Of a DNA stretch of 64,000 nt, positions 16,649 through 26,356 are shown piece by piece. The translations under genes were made by a program, and so were the position numbers. The stretch's first letter is position 1. Each line of letters begins with the position of its first letter. The stretch covers positions 2,958,876 to 3,022,875 of the forward strand of contig NZ_AP019791.1 of NCBI RefSeq assembly GCF_007164525.1. Direction: 5' to 3'. Under the pieces are notes generated by a model, which was not told where the DNA came from, made no database searches, and saw only the letters and a list, made by a program, of their open reading frames with translations. Source of the stretch: Rubrobacter xylanophilus (lineage in GTDB: Bacteria; Actinomycetota; Rubrobacteria; Rubrobacterales; Rubrobacteraceae).

Positions 16649-17098
16649 ATGGCCGTGATGGGCGTGAGCCGGTTCGAGCGGCTCTTCAGGGCCGCCGCCG
16701 GGCTTGACGTGGACAAGGACGACCTCAAACGCTACAGCGACTTCGTCAACAAAAAGCTCTACGATCTGCTGCTCGTGGGACAGGCCGCCGCCAGCGCGAA
16801 CGGCCGGGACATCATAGAGCCCTGGGACCTCCCCATAACCAGGGGGCTCGAGGAGAGCATCGACGAGTTCAGGGGGCTGGAGGAGGAGCTGGAGTTGCGC
16901 CCGATACTGGAGCAGCTCGCCGCCCACCCGCCCCTGGATCTGGACTACTCCGCGGAGACCGAGGGCCGGTTCCCCGAGATCGTCGGCGGCCTCTCCCTGG
17001 CGCTGGCCCGCACCTTCCGGGTGCTCGACCCGGAGGTGAAGAACCCCCGGAGCGAGCACTGGGAGCGGGCCTTCCGCGTCTTCGACCTGCTGCTGTAG
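16649..17098 (+). CDS. DUF1931 histone-fold protein
   Basis: A 149-residue protein of the DUF1931 family, seen in thermophilic bacteria, whose known structure is two histone folds in one chain. Helical segments with typical strand-loop positions are visible: YSDFVNKKLYDLLLVGQAAA, then DIIEPWDLPITRGLEESI, and a second half FPEIVGGLSLALARTFRVLD. ATG at 16649 is seven bases after the Clp stop (an ATG three codons on is also possible), so it is part of the heat-shock transcript. Known function is unclear; DNA binding has been suggested from the fold only. Linkage to Clp/Hsp20 suggests a stress role. Confidence 0.82.
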   Translation: MAVMGVSRFERLFRAAAGLDVDKDDLKRYSDFVNKKLYDLLLVGQAAASANGRDIIEPWDLPITRGLEESIDEFRGLEEELELRPILEQLAAHPPLDLDYSAETEGRFPEIVGGLSLALARTFRVLDPEVKNPRSEHWERAFRVFDLLL

Positions 17099-17115
17099 GA
17101 GGAGGATACGCGCGC

Positions 17116-17955
17116 ATGGACCCCATCGCCATATTCTGGCTTTTTTTGATCCTGGCCTCCCTGCAGCCCGTCCTGCAGCGGCGCTTCCTGGAGATCTCCC
17201 GCCAGCGGGCCCTCTCCCGGCTCGCCTCCGAGCGGGGCTCGACGGTCATCACCCTCATCCACCGCCAGGAGACGATGTCGCTCTTGGGCTTTCCGATCTT
17301 CCGCCACATAGACATCGACGACTCCGAGGGGGTGCTGAACGCCATCCGTGAGACCCCGCCCGACGGACCCATAGACATCGTGCTGCACACCCCGGGCGGG
17401 ATGGTGCTCGCGGCGAGCCAGATCGCCGAGGCCCTCGCCGAGCACCGGGGGCCGGTGCGGGCCTTCGTGCCCCACTACGCGATGAGCGGCGGCACCCTCA
17501 TCGCGCTCGCCGCCGACGAGATACACGTCGACCCCCACGCCGCCCTGGGGCCGGTGGATCCCCAGCTGGGCGGCTACCCGGCGGCCTCCATCGTGGCCGC
17601 CGTGGAGCAGGCGAAGGAGCCGGAGGACAGGACCCTGATCCTGGCGGACATGAGCCGGAAGGCGCTGCGGCAGGTCGAGGAGTTCGTGACCGCCCTGCTG
17701 GAGCGCAGGATGGAGCCCGAGCGGGCCCGCAAGGTGGCTCACACCCTCTCCTCGGGCGTCTGGACCCACGACCACCCGCTCACGCCCCGCGACCTCGAGG
17801 AGCTCGGGCTCCCGGTGCGGGTGGGGGTGCCCGCCGAGATCCACGCCCTCATGCGCCTCTACCCCCAGCCGCGCGGGCGGCAGAGCTCGGTGGAGTACGT
17901 CCCCTCCCGGCCGCCGGCCCGCCTGCCCGGACCCGGAAGTCAGGGAGAGACCTGA
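17116..17955 (+). CDS. SDH-family ClpP-fold serine protease, membrane anchored
   Basis: A 279-residue protein. Residues ~3-20 (IAIFWLFLILASLQPVL) form one N-terminal membrane anchor. The ClpP/crotonase-like domain follows: HTPGGMVLAASQIAEAL (oxyanion strand), then HYAMSGGTLIALAADEIHVD, whose Ser in MSGG is the nucleophile, and a Lys/His-bearing helix later. This is the SDH family of Clp-fold serine proteases (COG0616 relatives). ATG at 17116 has ggaggag upstream. It follows the DUF1931 gene by 17 bases, so it may be the distal gene of the heat-shock operon and act in membrane-protein quality control (inference). Confidence 0.85.
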   Translation: MDPIAIFWLFLILASLQPVLQRRFLEISRQRALSRLASERGSTVITLIHRQETMSLLGFPIFRHIDIDDSEGVLNAIRETPPDGPIDIVLHTPGGMVLAASQIAEALAEHRGPVRAFVPHYAMSGGTLIALAADEIHVDPHAALGPVDPQLGGYPAASIVAAVEQAKEPEDRTLILADMSRKALRQVEEFVTALLERRMEPERARKVAHTLSSGVWTHDHPLTPRDLEELGLPVRVGVPAEIHALMRLYPQPRGRQSSVEYVPSRPPARLPGPGSQGET

Positions 17956-17981
17956 GGTCCCCGCGTGGTACCCTTCCCGGC

Positions 17982-19376
17982 ATGGAGGAGCCGGAAAGGG
18001 AGCTTCTGGACCGCGCCATGCGCCGCGCGGCCGGCGCCCCGCTGCGACCCGGCAACCGGCTGGAGCTCCTCAAGGACGGCCCCGCAACCTACGAGAGCTG
18101 GCTCGGGGCCATAGAGGGCGCCCGGCGCTGGGTCCACCTGGAGAACTACATCTTCAGCGACGACGCCGTGGGACGTCGCTTCGCCGAGGCGCTCTCGCGC
18201 AAGGCCCGCGAGGGTGTGCCCGTCCGGGTGCTCTACGACTGGTTCGGCTGCCTGTACGTACGCCCCTCCTTCTGGGAGGGGCTGCGGCGGTCCGGGGTGG
18301 AGGTGCGCGGCGTCAACGCTCCCAGCCTCCGCCGGCCGCGGGACTTCCTCCCCCGCGACCACCGCAAGCTGCTCGCCGTCGACGGCGGGTACGCCTCGCT
18401 GGGAGGGGTGTGCATCTCCGAGGGGTGGCTGGAGCGCTCCTCCGAGACCGGGCTTCCCTACCGGGACACCTGCGTCGCGGTGCGCGGCCCCGCCGTCGCC
18501 GACGTGGAGCGGGCCTTCGCCGGGGTGTGGGACCTCTTCGGCGACGAACCCCTCCCGCGGGAGGAGCGCCCGCAGGAGATCCCCGCGGCCGGAGGCGTCG
18601 CCGCCCGGATCGTCATTCAGGAGCCCGGCAAGGTCAGGATGCTGCGCGCGCTCGAGCTTTTGCTCGCCAGCGTCCGGGAGCGCGTCTGGATCTCCGACCC
18701 CTACTTCCTCGGCTCTCCCGTGCTCACCCAGGCCCTCGTCTCCGCCGCCGCCGATGGAGTGGACGTGCGCCTGCTCCTCCCGGCGACCAACGACCTGCCC
18801 TGGATCGGGGCCCTCTCCCGCGTCGGCTACCGGCCGCTGCTGGAGGCCGGGGTGCGCATCTTCGAGTACGGCGGGCCGATGATGCACGCCAAGACCCACG
18901 TGGCGGACTCCTTCCACGCCCGCGTCGGGTCCACCAACCTCAACCTCTCCGGACTGTTCGCGAACTGGGAGGCCGACCTCCTGGCCGAAGACGCCGCCTT
19001 CGCCGCCCGGATGGAGGAGGTGTTCGAGGAGGATCTCTCCAACGCCCGCGAGATACTCCTCTCCGGTGGTCGCAGGCCCCGCCCGCAGCGCCCGATGAGC
19101 CACTCCGAGCGGCGCGACCGACGCCGGACCATGCGCCGAATCCGGCGGGGCTCGGGCGGAGCCGCCTCCCGGATAGGCGAGGAGGCCCTGCACTCGGCCA
19201 CCTTCTCCCCGGCCGCCTACGAGCGGAGGGCCAGGGTGGCGCTCTCCGCGGGCCTCCTCGCCCTCTCCGTCCTCGGCGCTCGCCACCCGCGCCTCCTCTC
19301 CTGGCCGCTCGCCGTCACCGGGGTTGCCGCCGGAGCCCTCGGGCTCCTGCGGGCCCTCCAGGATTGGGAGCCGTGA
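17982..19376 (+). CDS. phospholipase D-family protein (cardiolipin synthase-like)
   Basis: A 464-residue protein with two HKD motifs: HRKLLAVD near residue 127 and HAKTHVAD near 304, each followed by the usual Gly/Ser and GSTNLN-type segment. Two such motifs form one active site that exchanges phosphatidyl groups, as in cardiolipin synthases. Unlike typical ClsA there is no N-terminal membrane hairpin; instead a C-terminal hydrophobic region (about 415-455) supplies the anchor. The residues 360-390 are strongly basic. ATG at 17982, 26 bases after the protease stop. Could also be a phospholipase or a phosphatidyltransferase of other specificity. Confidence 0.85.
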   Translation: MEEPERELLDRAMRRAAGAPLRPGNRLELLKDGPATYESWLGAIEGARRWVHLENYIFSDDAVGRRFAEALSRKAREGVPVRVLYDWFGCLYVRPSFWEGLRRSGVEVRGVNAPSLRRPRDFLPRDHRKLLAVDGGYASLGGVCISEGWLERSSETGLPYRDTCVAVRGPAVADVERAFAGVWDLFGDEPLPREERPQEIPAAGGVAARIVIQEPGKVRMLRALELLLASVRERVWISDPYFLGSPVLTQALVSAAADGVDVRLLLPATNDLPWIGALSRVGYRPLLEAGVRIFEYGGPMMHAKTHVADSFHARVGSTNLNLSGLFANWEADLLAEDAAFAARMEEVFEEDLSNAREILLSGGRRPRPQRPMSHSERRDRRRTMRRIRRGSGGAASRIGEEALHSATFSPAAYERRARVALSAGLLALSVLGARHPRLLSWPLAVTGVAAGALGLLRALQDWEP

Positions 19377-19468
19377 AAGCTTTCCGGGCGGAGGGGGCCG
19401 GAAAATGTTATGCTTTCCTAAACTTTGGCGGCCTGGATGTATCTGGAAGAAACGAAGGGGAAAGAGAG

Positions 19469-21067
<1,599 letters not shown>

Positions 21068-21076
21068 AGCGTTTAT

Positions 21077-21088
21077 TAATAATTATTA
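21077..21088. promoter_or_regulatory. 12-bp AT palindrome between pckA and the Mn catalase gene
   Basis: taataattatta is a perfect palindrome inside an AT-rich patch (21070-21100) that is sharply distinct from the GC-rich surroundings. Its composition resembles Fur/PerR-family operators, which would suit a catalase gene, but it lies about 165 bases upstream of the catalase start and no promoter is defined, so this is a candidate only. Confidence 0.35.
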
Positions 21089-21104
21089 TCGTTGTCAAAA
21101 ATGT

Positions 21105-21135
21105 GAGACCGTCCTCAGACACCGGGGGCGGTCTC
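21105..21135 (+). terminator. hairpin downstream of pckA
   Basis: gagaccgtcc pairs with gggcggtctc (10 bp, one G-T), loop 11 bases, 38 bases after the pckA stop. There is no T-run on this strand. It may end the pckA transcript or be the first element of the catalase leader. Confidence 0.45.
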
Positions 21136-21144
21136 GTGATATTA

Positions 21145-21199
21145 CGTGAAGCCGCAGGCGTGAAGGCGAGCAGGAAGGAGGTGATGGCGCGGCTTCACG
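21145..21199 (+). promoter_or_regulatory. 11-bp inverted repeat enclosing a Shine-Dalgarno-like motif in the catalase leader
   Basis: cgtgaagccgc (21145-21155) pairs perfectly with gcggcttcacg (21189-21199). The loop carries aaggaggtgatgg, nearly the same ribosome site as used before hsp20 and the Clp gene, but no start codon follows at usable distance. The real catalase site (aggaaggggg) and GTG lie 55 bases further on. This looks like a structured leader of unknown role. Confidence 0.5.
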
Positions 21200-21253
21200 C
21201 GGAGCGGGGAGAAGGTTCTTTGTGTAGGGAGAAGATCCGAGGAAGGGGGAAGC

Positions 21254-22147
21254 GTGTACCTGAGGGTTGACAGGCTTCAGGTCGAGCTACCGATGCCGAG
21301 CGAGCCGGATCCGGACGCGGCGGCCAACGTACAGGAGCTGCTGGGTGGGCGTTTCGGGGAGATGTCCACCCTGATGAACTACACCTACCAGTCGTTCAAC
21401 TTCCGGGGGCGCAAGAAGGTCAAGCCCTTCTACGACCTCATCGCCAACATCGCCACCGAGGAGCTCGGGCACATAGAGCTGGTGGCTGCGACCATCAACG
21501 GGCTGCTCACCGGGGCCTCCGGGGGTGAGGAGGTCACCGACGCCCCGCTCAAGGGTCTCAAGGGCAAGGGCATTCCGCACCACTACATAAACAGCGGCCT
21601 CGGGGCGCTCGCCACGAACTCCTTGGGCAAGGGCTGGAACGGTGAGTACGTCTTCAACTCCGGGGATCTCGTGCTCGACCTCCTGCACAACTTCTTCCTG
21701 GAGAACGGGGCCAGGATGGCCAAGATCCGGGTGTACGAGTCCACCGACCACCCGATCGCCCGGCAGATGCTCGGCTACCTCTTCGTCCGCGGCGGCGTCC
21801 ACGCCCTGGCCTACGCCAAGGCGCTGGAGGAGCTCACCGGGGTCGACGTCAAGAAGATGCTGCCGATCCCCAAGATCCCGGACTCGGCCTTCAAGGAGGC
21901 CAAGCAGTTCACCGACAAGGGGATGCACGGCAAGCTCTACCGCTTCAGCCCGGACGACTTCAAGGACATCTCCGCCATCTGGAGTGGCGAGCACCCGATA
22001 GACGGGACCCCGCTCGAGGTGGTGGACGGCCTGCCCGAGAGCGCCGGTGGTCCGGCCGATCCGCCGGAGGACAAGGCCGTCTCCTCGCCGGGTCTCCACC
22101 CGGAGGAGCTGCAGGAGATCGCCCAGCGTCTCATAAGCCGGATGTAG
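21254..22147 (+). CDS. manganese catalase
   Basis: A 297-residue dimanganese catalase of the ferritin-like superfamily, decomposing hydrogen peroxide without heme. The first Mn site is seen in NYTYQSFNFRGRKK (with the preceding Glu at GEMSTLMN), then IATEELGHIELVAATINGLL (E-x2-H ligands); the second in FFLENGARMAKIRVYE and GGVHALAYAKALEELTGVDV (E and H ligands). The C-terminal tail is acidic and Pro-rich. GTG start at 21254 follows aggaaggggg. It is preceded by an unusual structured leader and followed by a strong terminator, so it is a single-gene unit. Confidence 0.93.
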   Translation: MYLRVDRLQVELPMPSEPDPDAAANVQELLGGRFGEMSTLMNYTYQSFNFRGRKKVKPFYDLIANIATEELGHIELVAATINGLLTGASGGEEVTDAPLKGLKGKGIPHHYINSGLGALATNSLGKGWNGEYVFNSGDLVLDLLHNFFLENGARMAKIRVYESTDHPIARQMLGYLFVRGGVHALAYAKALEELTGVDVKKMLPIPKIPDSAFKEAKQFTDKGMHGKLYRFSPDDFKDISAIWSGEHPIDGTPLEVVDGLPESAGGPADPPEDKAVSSPGLHPEELQEIAQRLISRM

Positions 22148-22167
22148 GCTGCCTCTGTGTCGGTGGG

Positions 22168-22200
22168 GAGGCGAGCGCCCCTTCATGGGGCGCTCGCCTC
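22168..22200 (+). terminator. strong hairpin after the Mn catalase gene
   Basis: A perfect 14-bp stem with 5-base loop (ttcat), 20 bases after the stop codon, followed by tcttcg. Best read as the terminator of the catalase transcript. Confidence 0.75.
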
Positions 22201-22664
22201 TCTTCGTGGCGCTCAGCGGTCCTCTGGCTCTATAGGGGGCTCGCCCGCTTCGGGCGTTCGGCAGAGAAGGCCTGCTCTAGGGCATCGGGGGCGTGCTCGT
22301 CCCCGGTATCGCACCGCAACCGGCGAGAGGGCGGGTATACCGGGGCTTCGCATCTGGAACGGTGGCGTTCGGAGCGGGACTCTTACCGGCCCGCCTCCTT
22401 GCGGAGCCCGCCGGAAAGGCTCCGGCGATCACCACGAGGCCCCTCCATTCCGGGGGCTTCTGGTATACGAGGTCCACCGGGCGCAGTTCACCCGGTGCCT
22501 GAAGCTCGGGGAGAGAGGGCGCCGGATCGTACGGCTCGGGCGTTTCGTTGCGGCGGCTCGAGGGGGTGGTCTTCGGTCCGGGCGGGCTTTCTCGTCCTCG
22601 CGGTCGTGTACGGCGCGCCCCGGCCATAAGGGCCGGCGGCCCGCGGGATCTCGCCGGGCCGGGG
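22201..22664. other. 464-base stretch with no supported gene
   Basis: Open frames exist on both strands but none has a ribosome site joined to a recognisable protein; the longest minus-strand one (22277-22627) is Pro/Arg-rich and unlike neighbouring proteins. A small hairpin cgcccg-ctt-cgggcg lies near 22245. It could be decayed coding sequence or a long 3' spacer between converging transcripts. Confidence 0.5.
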
Positions 22665-23168
22665 CTAGCCGGTCTCCCAGGCTACGGAGAGCCGGGGTGC
22701 GCCCTTGAGGGTCTGCATAACCACGCAGTACCGCTCCGTCTTCTCCTTCAGGCCCTCCAGCTGTTCCTCGCTGGCCTCCGGGGCGTCCACGTTCAGGGTG
22801 AGCCGTATCTCCTGGAAGCCCACCGGAACCTCCTCGGAGAGGCCGAGGGTCCCGGCGAGGTCCAGGTCACCCTCGGCGACCGCCTCTATGCTTCGCGTGG
22901 GGATCTCCATCGCGGAGGCCACCATCTGGCAGGTGATCTGTGCGCAGGCGGCGAGCGCGCCGAGCAGCAGATCGCCCGAGCAGGCGGCGCTCCCCGTGCC
23001 GCCCACGCCGGTGTGGGCCCCGGCCTCGTAGACGGCCCGACCGATATCCACCGAGCAGGAGAGCGGGGTGTCGGCTTCGCTGCCCCGGGCCCGGAGCGTC
23101 ACCCGCGAGGAGCCGGGCTCCCGGCGGTATCTCTCCTTGAGCGGTCTCTGCAGCCGGCGCACGTTCAT
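22665..23168 (-). CDS. OsmC/Ohr-family peroxiredoxin-like protein
   Basis: A 167-residue OsmC-family protein. Two redox-site regions are visible: ACSGDLLLGALAACAQITCQ with Cys residues in the first helix, and ERYCVVMQTLKGAP with the second conserved Cys of the family. Such proteins reduce organic hydroperoxides, usually with lipoyl or other thiols. ATG at 23168 lies nine bases after gggagg. The gene is 47 bases downstream of egtD in the same direction, so it is probably the last gene of the ergothioneine operon. Whether it uses ergothioneine is speculation. Confidence 0.85.
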   Translation of the reverse strand: MNVRRLQRPLKERYRREPGSSRVTLRARGSEADTPLSCSVDIGRAVYEAGAHTGVGGTGSAACSGDLLLGALAACAQITCQMVASAMEIPTRSIEAVAEGDLDLAGTLGLSEEVPVGFQEIRLTLNVDAPEASEEQLEGLKEKTERYCVVMQTLKGAPRLSVAWETG

Positions 23169-23215
23169 GTCCGAAACCCTCCCCGAGGACTTCCAACTCC
23201 TTCCGCTCAAGGATA

Positions 23216-24214
23216 CTACGGCTGGACGGCGAGCAGGAGCCCGAAGAGGCGGGCCTCGTCCGTGTAAAAACCGGCGATCCGCAGTCCGGTCTCCTCCAGC
23301 ATCCGCCGGGCCGAGGCGGAGGTGAACTTCGTGCTGATCTCCGTGCGCATCCCCTCGCCCGGGGCAAAGGAGATCGTGAGCCCCAGGTTCTTTACCGGGA
23401 TCCTCTGGGCCGTGCGGGAGAGGAGCCACATCTCTATTCTGGAGTCTCTCGCCACGTACGGTGCCCGATGCTCGAAGAGGTCGGGATCGAAGCCTCCTCC
23501 CAGGCGGTCGTTTATGACCCGCAGGAGGTTCTTGTTGAACCGGGCGGTGATCCCGGCCCGGTCGTTGTAGGCGGCCTCCAGGGTCCTCGCGTCCTTCACC
23601 AGGTCCACGCCCACCAGCAGGGCGTCCCCCCGTCTGAAGCCCCTCACCAGGCCGCCCAGAAAGCGCCGGCGCCGGCGGGGAGTGAGGTTGCCTATCGTGC
23701 CGCCCAGAAAGGCCACGAGGCGGGGTGCCCCGGGGCCTTCGGCGAGCAGCCGTTCCGGGGGCTCCTCGAAATCGCCCACGAAGCCCCGAACCGTCAGGCC
23801 GGGATACTCGCGGAGCAGCCGCTCGCCGCTCTTCCTCAGGACGTCCTCGCTGACGTCCAGCGGCGCGTAGCCGGCACATCCGCCGTTGTGGGCGGTGAGG
23901 GCGTCGAGGAGCAGGAGGGTCTTCTCACCCGCTGCTCCGGAGCCCAGCTCTACGAGCTCCCGGCAACCGGTGCGGACCACGATCTCCTCCGCCCTCCGGC
24001 GGAGGATCGAGGCCTCGGCGCGGGTCTGGTAGTACTCCGGAAGGCGGGTGATCTCTTCGAAGAGGTGCGAGCCCTCGCCGTCGTAGAGGTACTTGGGCCA
24101 CGGGGAGAGGTCCTTGGGGGCGGAGGAGAGACCCCGGCGAACGTCGTCCGCCATCCGGGACGTGGAGAGGGGGCACCCCCCGCAGTGGAAGATCTCCAGC
24201 CTGCCGGGGGTCAA
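23216..24214 (-). CDS. egtD: L-histidine N-alpha-methyltransferase
   Basis: A 332-residue SAM-dependent enzyme that trimethylates histidine to hercynine, the first step of ergothioneine synthesis. Motifs: YLYDGEGSHLFEEITRLPEYY near the N-terminus, LVELGSGAAGEKTLLLL (SAM site), YAPLDVSEDVLR, FLGGTIGNLTP and the histidine-binding YNDRAGITARFNKN. TTG at 24214 is chosen because it overlaps the egtC stop (TTGA) with ggagg eight bases upstream; this leaves a short extension before the conserved start. Its order after egtB and egtC is the usual actinobacterial arrangement. Confidence 0.93.
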   Translation of the reverse strand: MTPGRLEIFHCGGCPLSTSRMADDVRRGLSSAPKDLSPWPKYLYDGEGSHLFEEITRLPEYYQTRAEASILRRRAEEIVVRTGCRELVELGSGAAGEKTLLLLDALTAHNGGCAGYAPLDVSEDVLRKSGERLLREYPGLTVRGFVGDFEEPPERLLAEGPGAPRLVAFLGGTIGNLTPRRRRRFLGGLVRGFRRGDALLVGVDLVKDARTLEAAYNDRAGITARFNKNLLRVINDRLGGGFDPDLFEHRAPYVARDSRIEMWLLSRTAQRIPVKNLGLTISFAPGEGMRTEISTKFTSASARRMLEETGLRIAGFYTDEARLFGLLLAVQP

Positions 24215-25029
24215 GAGGGAGCCTCCGCGCCCGAGGGGTTCAGTGGCTCGAGCGTCACGCCGCCGGAGCGGTCGGTTGAGAGGAGGTGCCGGTCGGGCAC
24301 CTCGCGCCAGCCGGGGGTCTCGTCGAGTGGCTCCGAGGCCACCGCGACTCCTCCCCGGAAGGCGCCGGCGTCCTCCAGGAAGTACAGCGAGTTGCCCGGA
24401 CCCGACGTCGAGCAGCGGGTGAAGGCCATCGTCGCGCCGTCGGTGACGCCCAGGTTGAGCGTGGCCTCGACCCCGAGCTCCGCGCAGATCCGGAAAAGGT
24501 GGGCCACCGTCCTGCGCAGGGCACCGGCGGGGGCTTCCGGAGAGTCCCGCAGGCGGTCCAGCAGGCAGGCGAAGATCGTCTCCGAGTCCGAGACCCCGAG
24601 GAGCCCGGCGTAGGACTCGTCGCTCAGAGCGTCCCGCAGCCGGCGCATGGCCGAGCGCCGGAAGTCCTGCACCGCCCCGTTGTGCATGAACAGGTAGCGT
24701 CCCGAGGCGAAGGGGGGTACCCCGCTCTCCTCGGCCGGGAGCCCCGGCGTGGCGCTGCGGACCGCGGCGAAGACGGCCGGGCTCAGGACCCGCGGCGCAA
24801 TGCTCGCGAAGCTCCGGTCGGCCCAGATGGGGCGCGTCGAGCGGTAGACGGCGGGTTCTACGTCCACCTCCGGCGCGTACCACCCGGCCCCGAAGCCGTC
24901 GGCGTTCACCACGCCGCTTTGCATCTCGCGCGGGGCGTAGCTTTGCACCAGCAACGAGTGCTCAGGCTCCAGCGTCAGGGCGGAGAGGGGGACGGGGCGC
25001 TCCCCGACGTAGGCGGCCATCCTGCACAC
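24211..25029 (-). CDS. egtC: ergothioneine gamma-glutamyl hydrolase (class II amidotransferase fold)
   Basis: A 272-residue Ntn-hydrolase. GTG-encoded Met then Cys2 (MCRMAAYVG) gives the N-terminal nucleophile; NADGFGAGWY and FMHNGAVQDF are class II amidotransferase motifs. EgtC removes glutamate from the gamma-glutamyl-hercynylcysteine sulfoxide produced by EgtB. The start follows the egtB stop by 10 bases; the stop overlaps the egtD start. Presence of EgtC means the mycobacterial-type route via gamma-glutamylcysteine is used, so a glutamate-cysteine ligase (EgtA) and the lyase EgtE should exist outside this window. Confidence 0.9.
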   Translation of the reverse strand: MCRMAAYVGERPVPLSALTLEPEHSLLVQSYAPREMQSGVVNADGFGAGWYAPEVDVEPAVYRSTRPIWADRSFASIAPRVLSPAVFAAVRSATPGLPAEESGVPPFASGRYLFMHNGAVQDFRRSAMRRLRDALSDESYAGLLGVSDSETIFACLLDRLRDSPEAPAGALRRTVAHLFRICAELGVEATLNLGVTDGATMAFTRCSTSGPGNSLYFLEDAGAFRGGVAVASEPLDETPGWREVPDRHLLSTDRSGGVTLEPLNPSGAEAPS

Positions 25030-25039
25030 GGCTCTCTCC

Positions 25040-26350
25040 TCAGGCGTCTCTGGCGCAGCGGAAGCCCGCGAAGAGCTGGCGCCGGATGGGGAAGTCCCAG
25101 TTGCGGAAGGTGTTGCGGATGGCGCAGGGGCGGGTGGCGAAGGAGCCGCCGCGCAGGACCCTGTATCCGTCGTCGAAGAAGACCTCCGAGTACTCCCTGT
25201 AGGGGAAGCTCTCGAAGCCCGGATAGCCGGAGAACTCGCTCGCGGTCCACTCCCACACGTCCCCGATCATGCCCAGAGCGCCGCAGGGGCTGGCCCCCGC
25301 CGGGTAGGCCCCGACCTCCGCGGGCCGGAAGGCCAGCTGGTCGAGGTTCGCCCGCTCCGGAGTGGGGGGTTCGTCGCCCCACGGAAAGAGCCTCTTGGTC
25401 CCCGTTTGCGGGTCCCAAGAGGCCGCCTTCTCCCACTCGGCCTCCGTCGGAAGCCTCTTCCCCGCCCACCGGGCGTACGCGTCGGCCTCGTACCAGGAGA
25501 CGTGCAGCACGGGGGCGTCCGGGCGCAGGGGTTGGTCGAAGCCGAAGCATACGGTCCACCAGTCGTGCGGCTCCTTCTGGTACCAGTGTTTGGGGGCGGA
25601 GATCTTCTGCTCCCGGATCCACTCCCACCCCTCGGGGGCCCAGAGCTCTTCGCGCTCGTAGCCGCCGTCCTCGACGAACCTCAAGTACGCCCGGTTGGTG
25701 ACCGGGACCCGGTCTATGTAGAAGGGAGGGAGATCCACCTCGTGGGCGGGACGCTCGTTGTCCAGGGCCCAGACCCGGTCGTCGGTGCCCATGACGAAGG
25801 CGCCGCCCGGAACGAGCACCATCTCCTCCCCCTCCGGGTCGCCGGAGGGCAGCGGGGCCATCCGCTCCGGACGGTAGCCCTCGCCCTTCATGAGCTGGAG
25901 CGTCTGGAGCATGGTCTCGTTGTGCTGGGCCTCGTGCTGGAGGACCATCCGGTAGACGAAGCCGTCCTTCAGCAGCGGGTCTTCGCCGGAGAGATCCGCT
26001 CTCCACAGCTCCTCGACGACCGCCCGGCGCACGGCGTCCAGGTAGCGGTCGGCGTCTTCACGGCCGAGCATGTTCAGCGAGGGACGTTCGCTGCGGGGCG
26101 TGATGGAGGCGTCGTAGACGTCGTAGAGCTCGCGGTCGGCGAGGCTTCTGCCGAAGGCCCGGTTCAGGAGCCACAGCTCCTCGTAGTTGCCGATGTGGCC
26201 GTAGTCCCAGATGAGGGGGCTCATGATCGGGTCGTGCTGGGCCGTCAGCTGCTCCTCTGAGAGCGGCTCGAGCAACAGCCGGGTCCTGTCCCGCGCCTCC
26301 TCGAGCTCCCGGTGGATCCTCTTCTTGAGGTCGATGCGCGTGGTGTCCAT
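25040..26350 (-). CDS. egtB: hercynine oxygenase (iron-dependent sulfoxide synthase)
   Basis: A 436-residue EgtB. The N-terminal DinB-like half holds the iron ligands: His52 in DYGHIGNYEELW and His139/His143 in LQHEAQHNET. The C-terminal formylglycine-generating-enzyme-like half (from ~180) shows PVTNRAYLRF, RLPTEAEWEKAA, GDVWEWTASEF and RVLRGGSFATRP. The enzyme joins gamma-glutamylcysteine (or cysteine) to hercynine with O2. ATG at 26350 lies six bases downstream of a strong -10, so the mRNA is probably leaderless. First gene of egtB-egtC-egtD-osmC. Confidence 0.95.
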   Translation of the reverse strand: MDTTRIDLKKRIHRELEEARDRTRLLLEPLSEEQLTAQHDPIMSPLIWDYGHIGNYEELWLLNRAFGRSLADRELYDVYDASITPRSERPSLNMLGREDADRYLDAVRRAVVEELWRADLSGEDPLLKDGFVYRMVLQHEAQHNETMLQTLQLMKGEGYRPERMAPLPSGDPEGEEMVLVPGGAFVMGTDDRVWALDNERPAHEVDLPPFYIDRVPVTNRAYLRFVEDGGYEREELWAPEGWEWIREQKISAPKHWYQKEPHDWWTVCFGFDQPLRPDAPVLHVSWYEADAYARWAGKRLPTEAEWEKAASWDPQTGTKRLFPWGDEPPTPERANLDQLAFRPAEVGAYPAGASPCGALGMIGDVWEWTASEFSGYPGFESFPYREYSEVFFDDGYRVLRGGSFATRPCAIRNTFRNWDFPIRRQLFAGFRCARDA

Positions 26351-26356
26351 GGCACG

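Noticed and set aside
21181..21270. Small ORF after the strong ribosome-site-like motif in the catalase leader
   Set aside because: The ATG at 21184 is only two bases from the Shine-Dalgarno, too close to be used, and the peptide overlaps the catalase start in another frame.
22277..22627. Minus-strand 116-codon frame in the long spacer
   Set aside because: Pro/Arg-rich, no ribosome site, no domain pattern.
22548..23267. Plus-strand frame opposite osmC
   Set aside because: Antisense to a well-supported OsmC gene.
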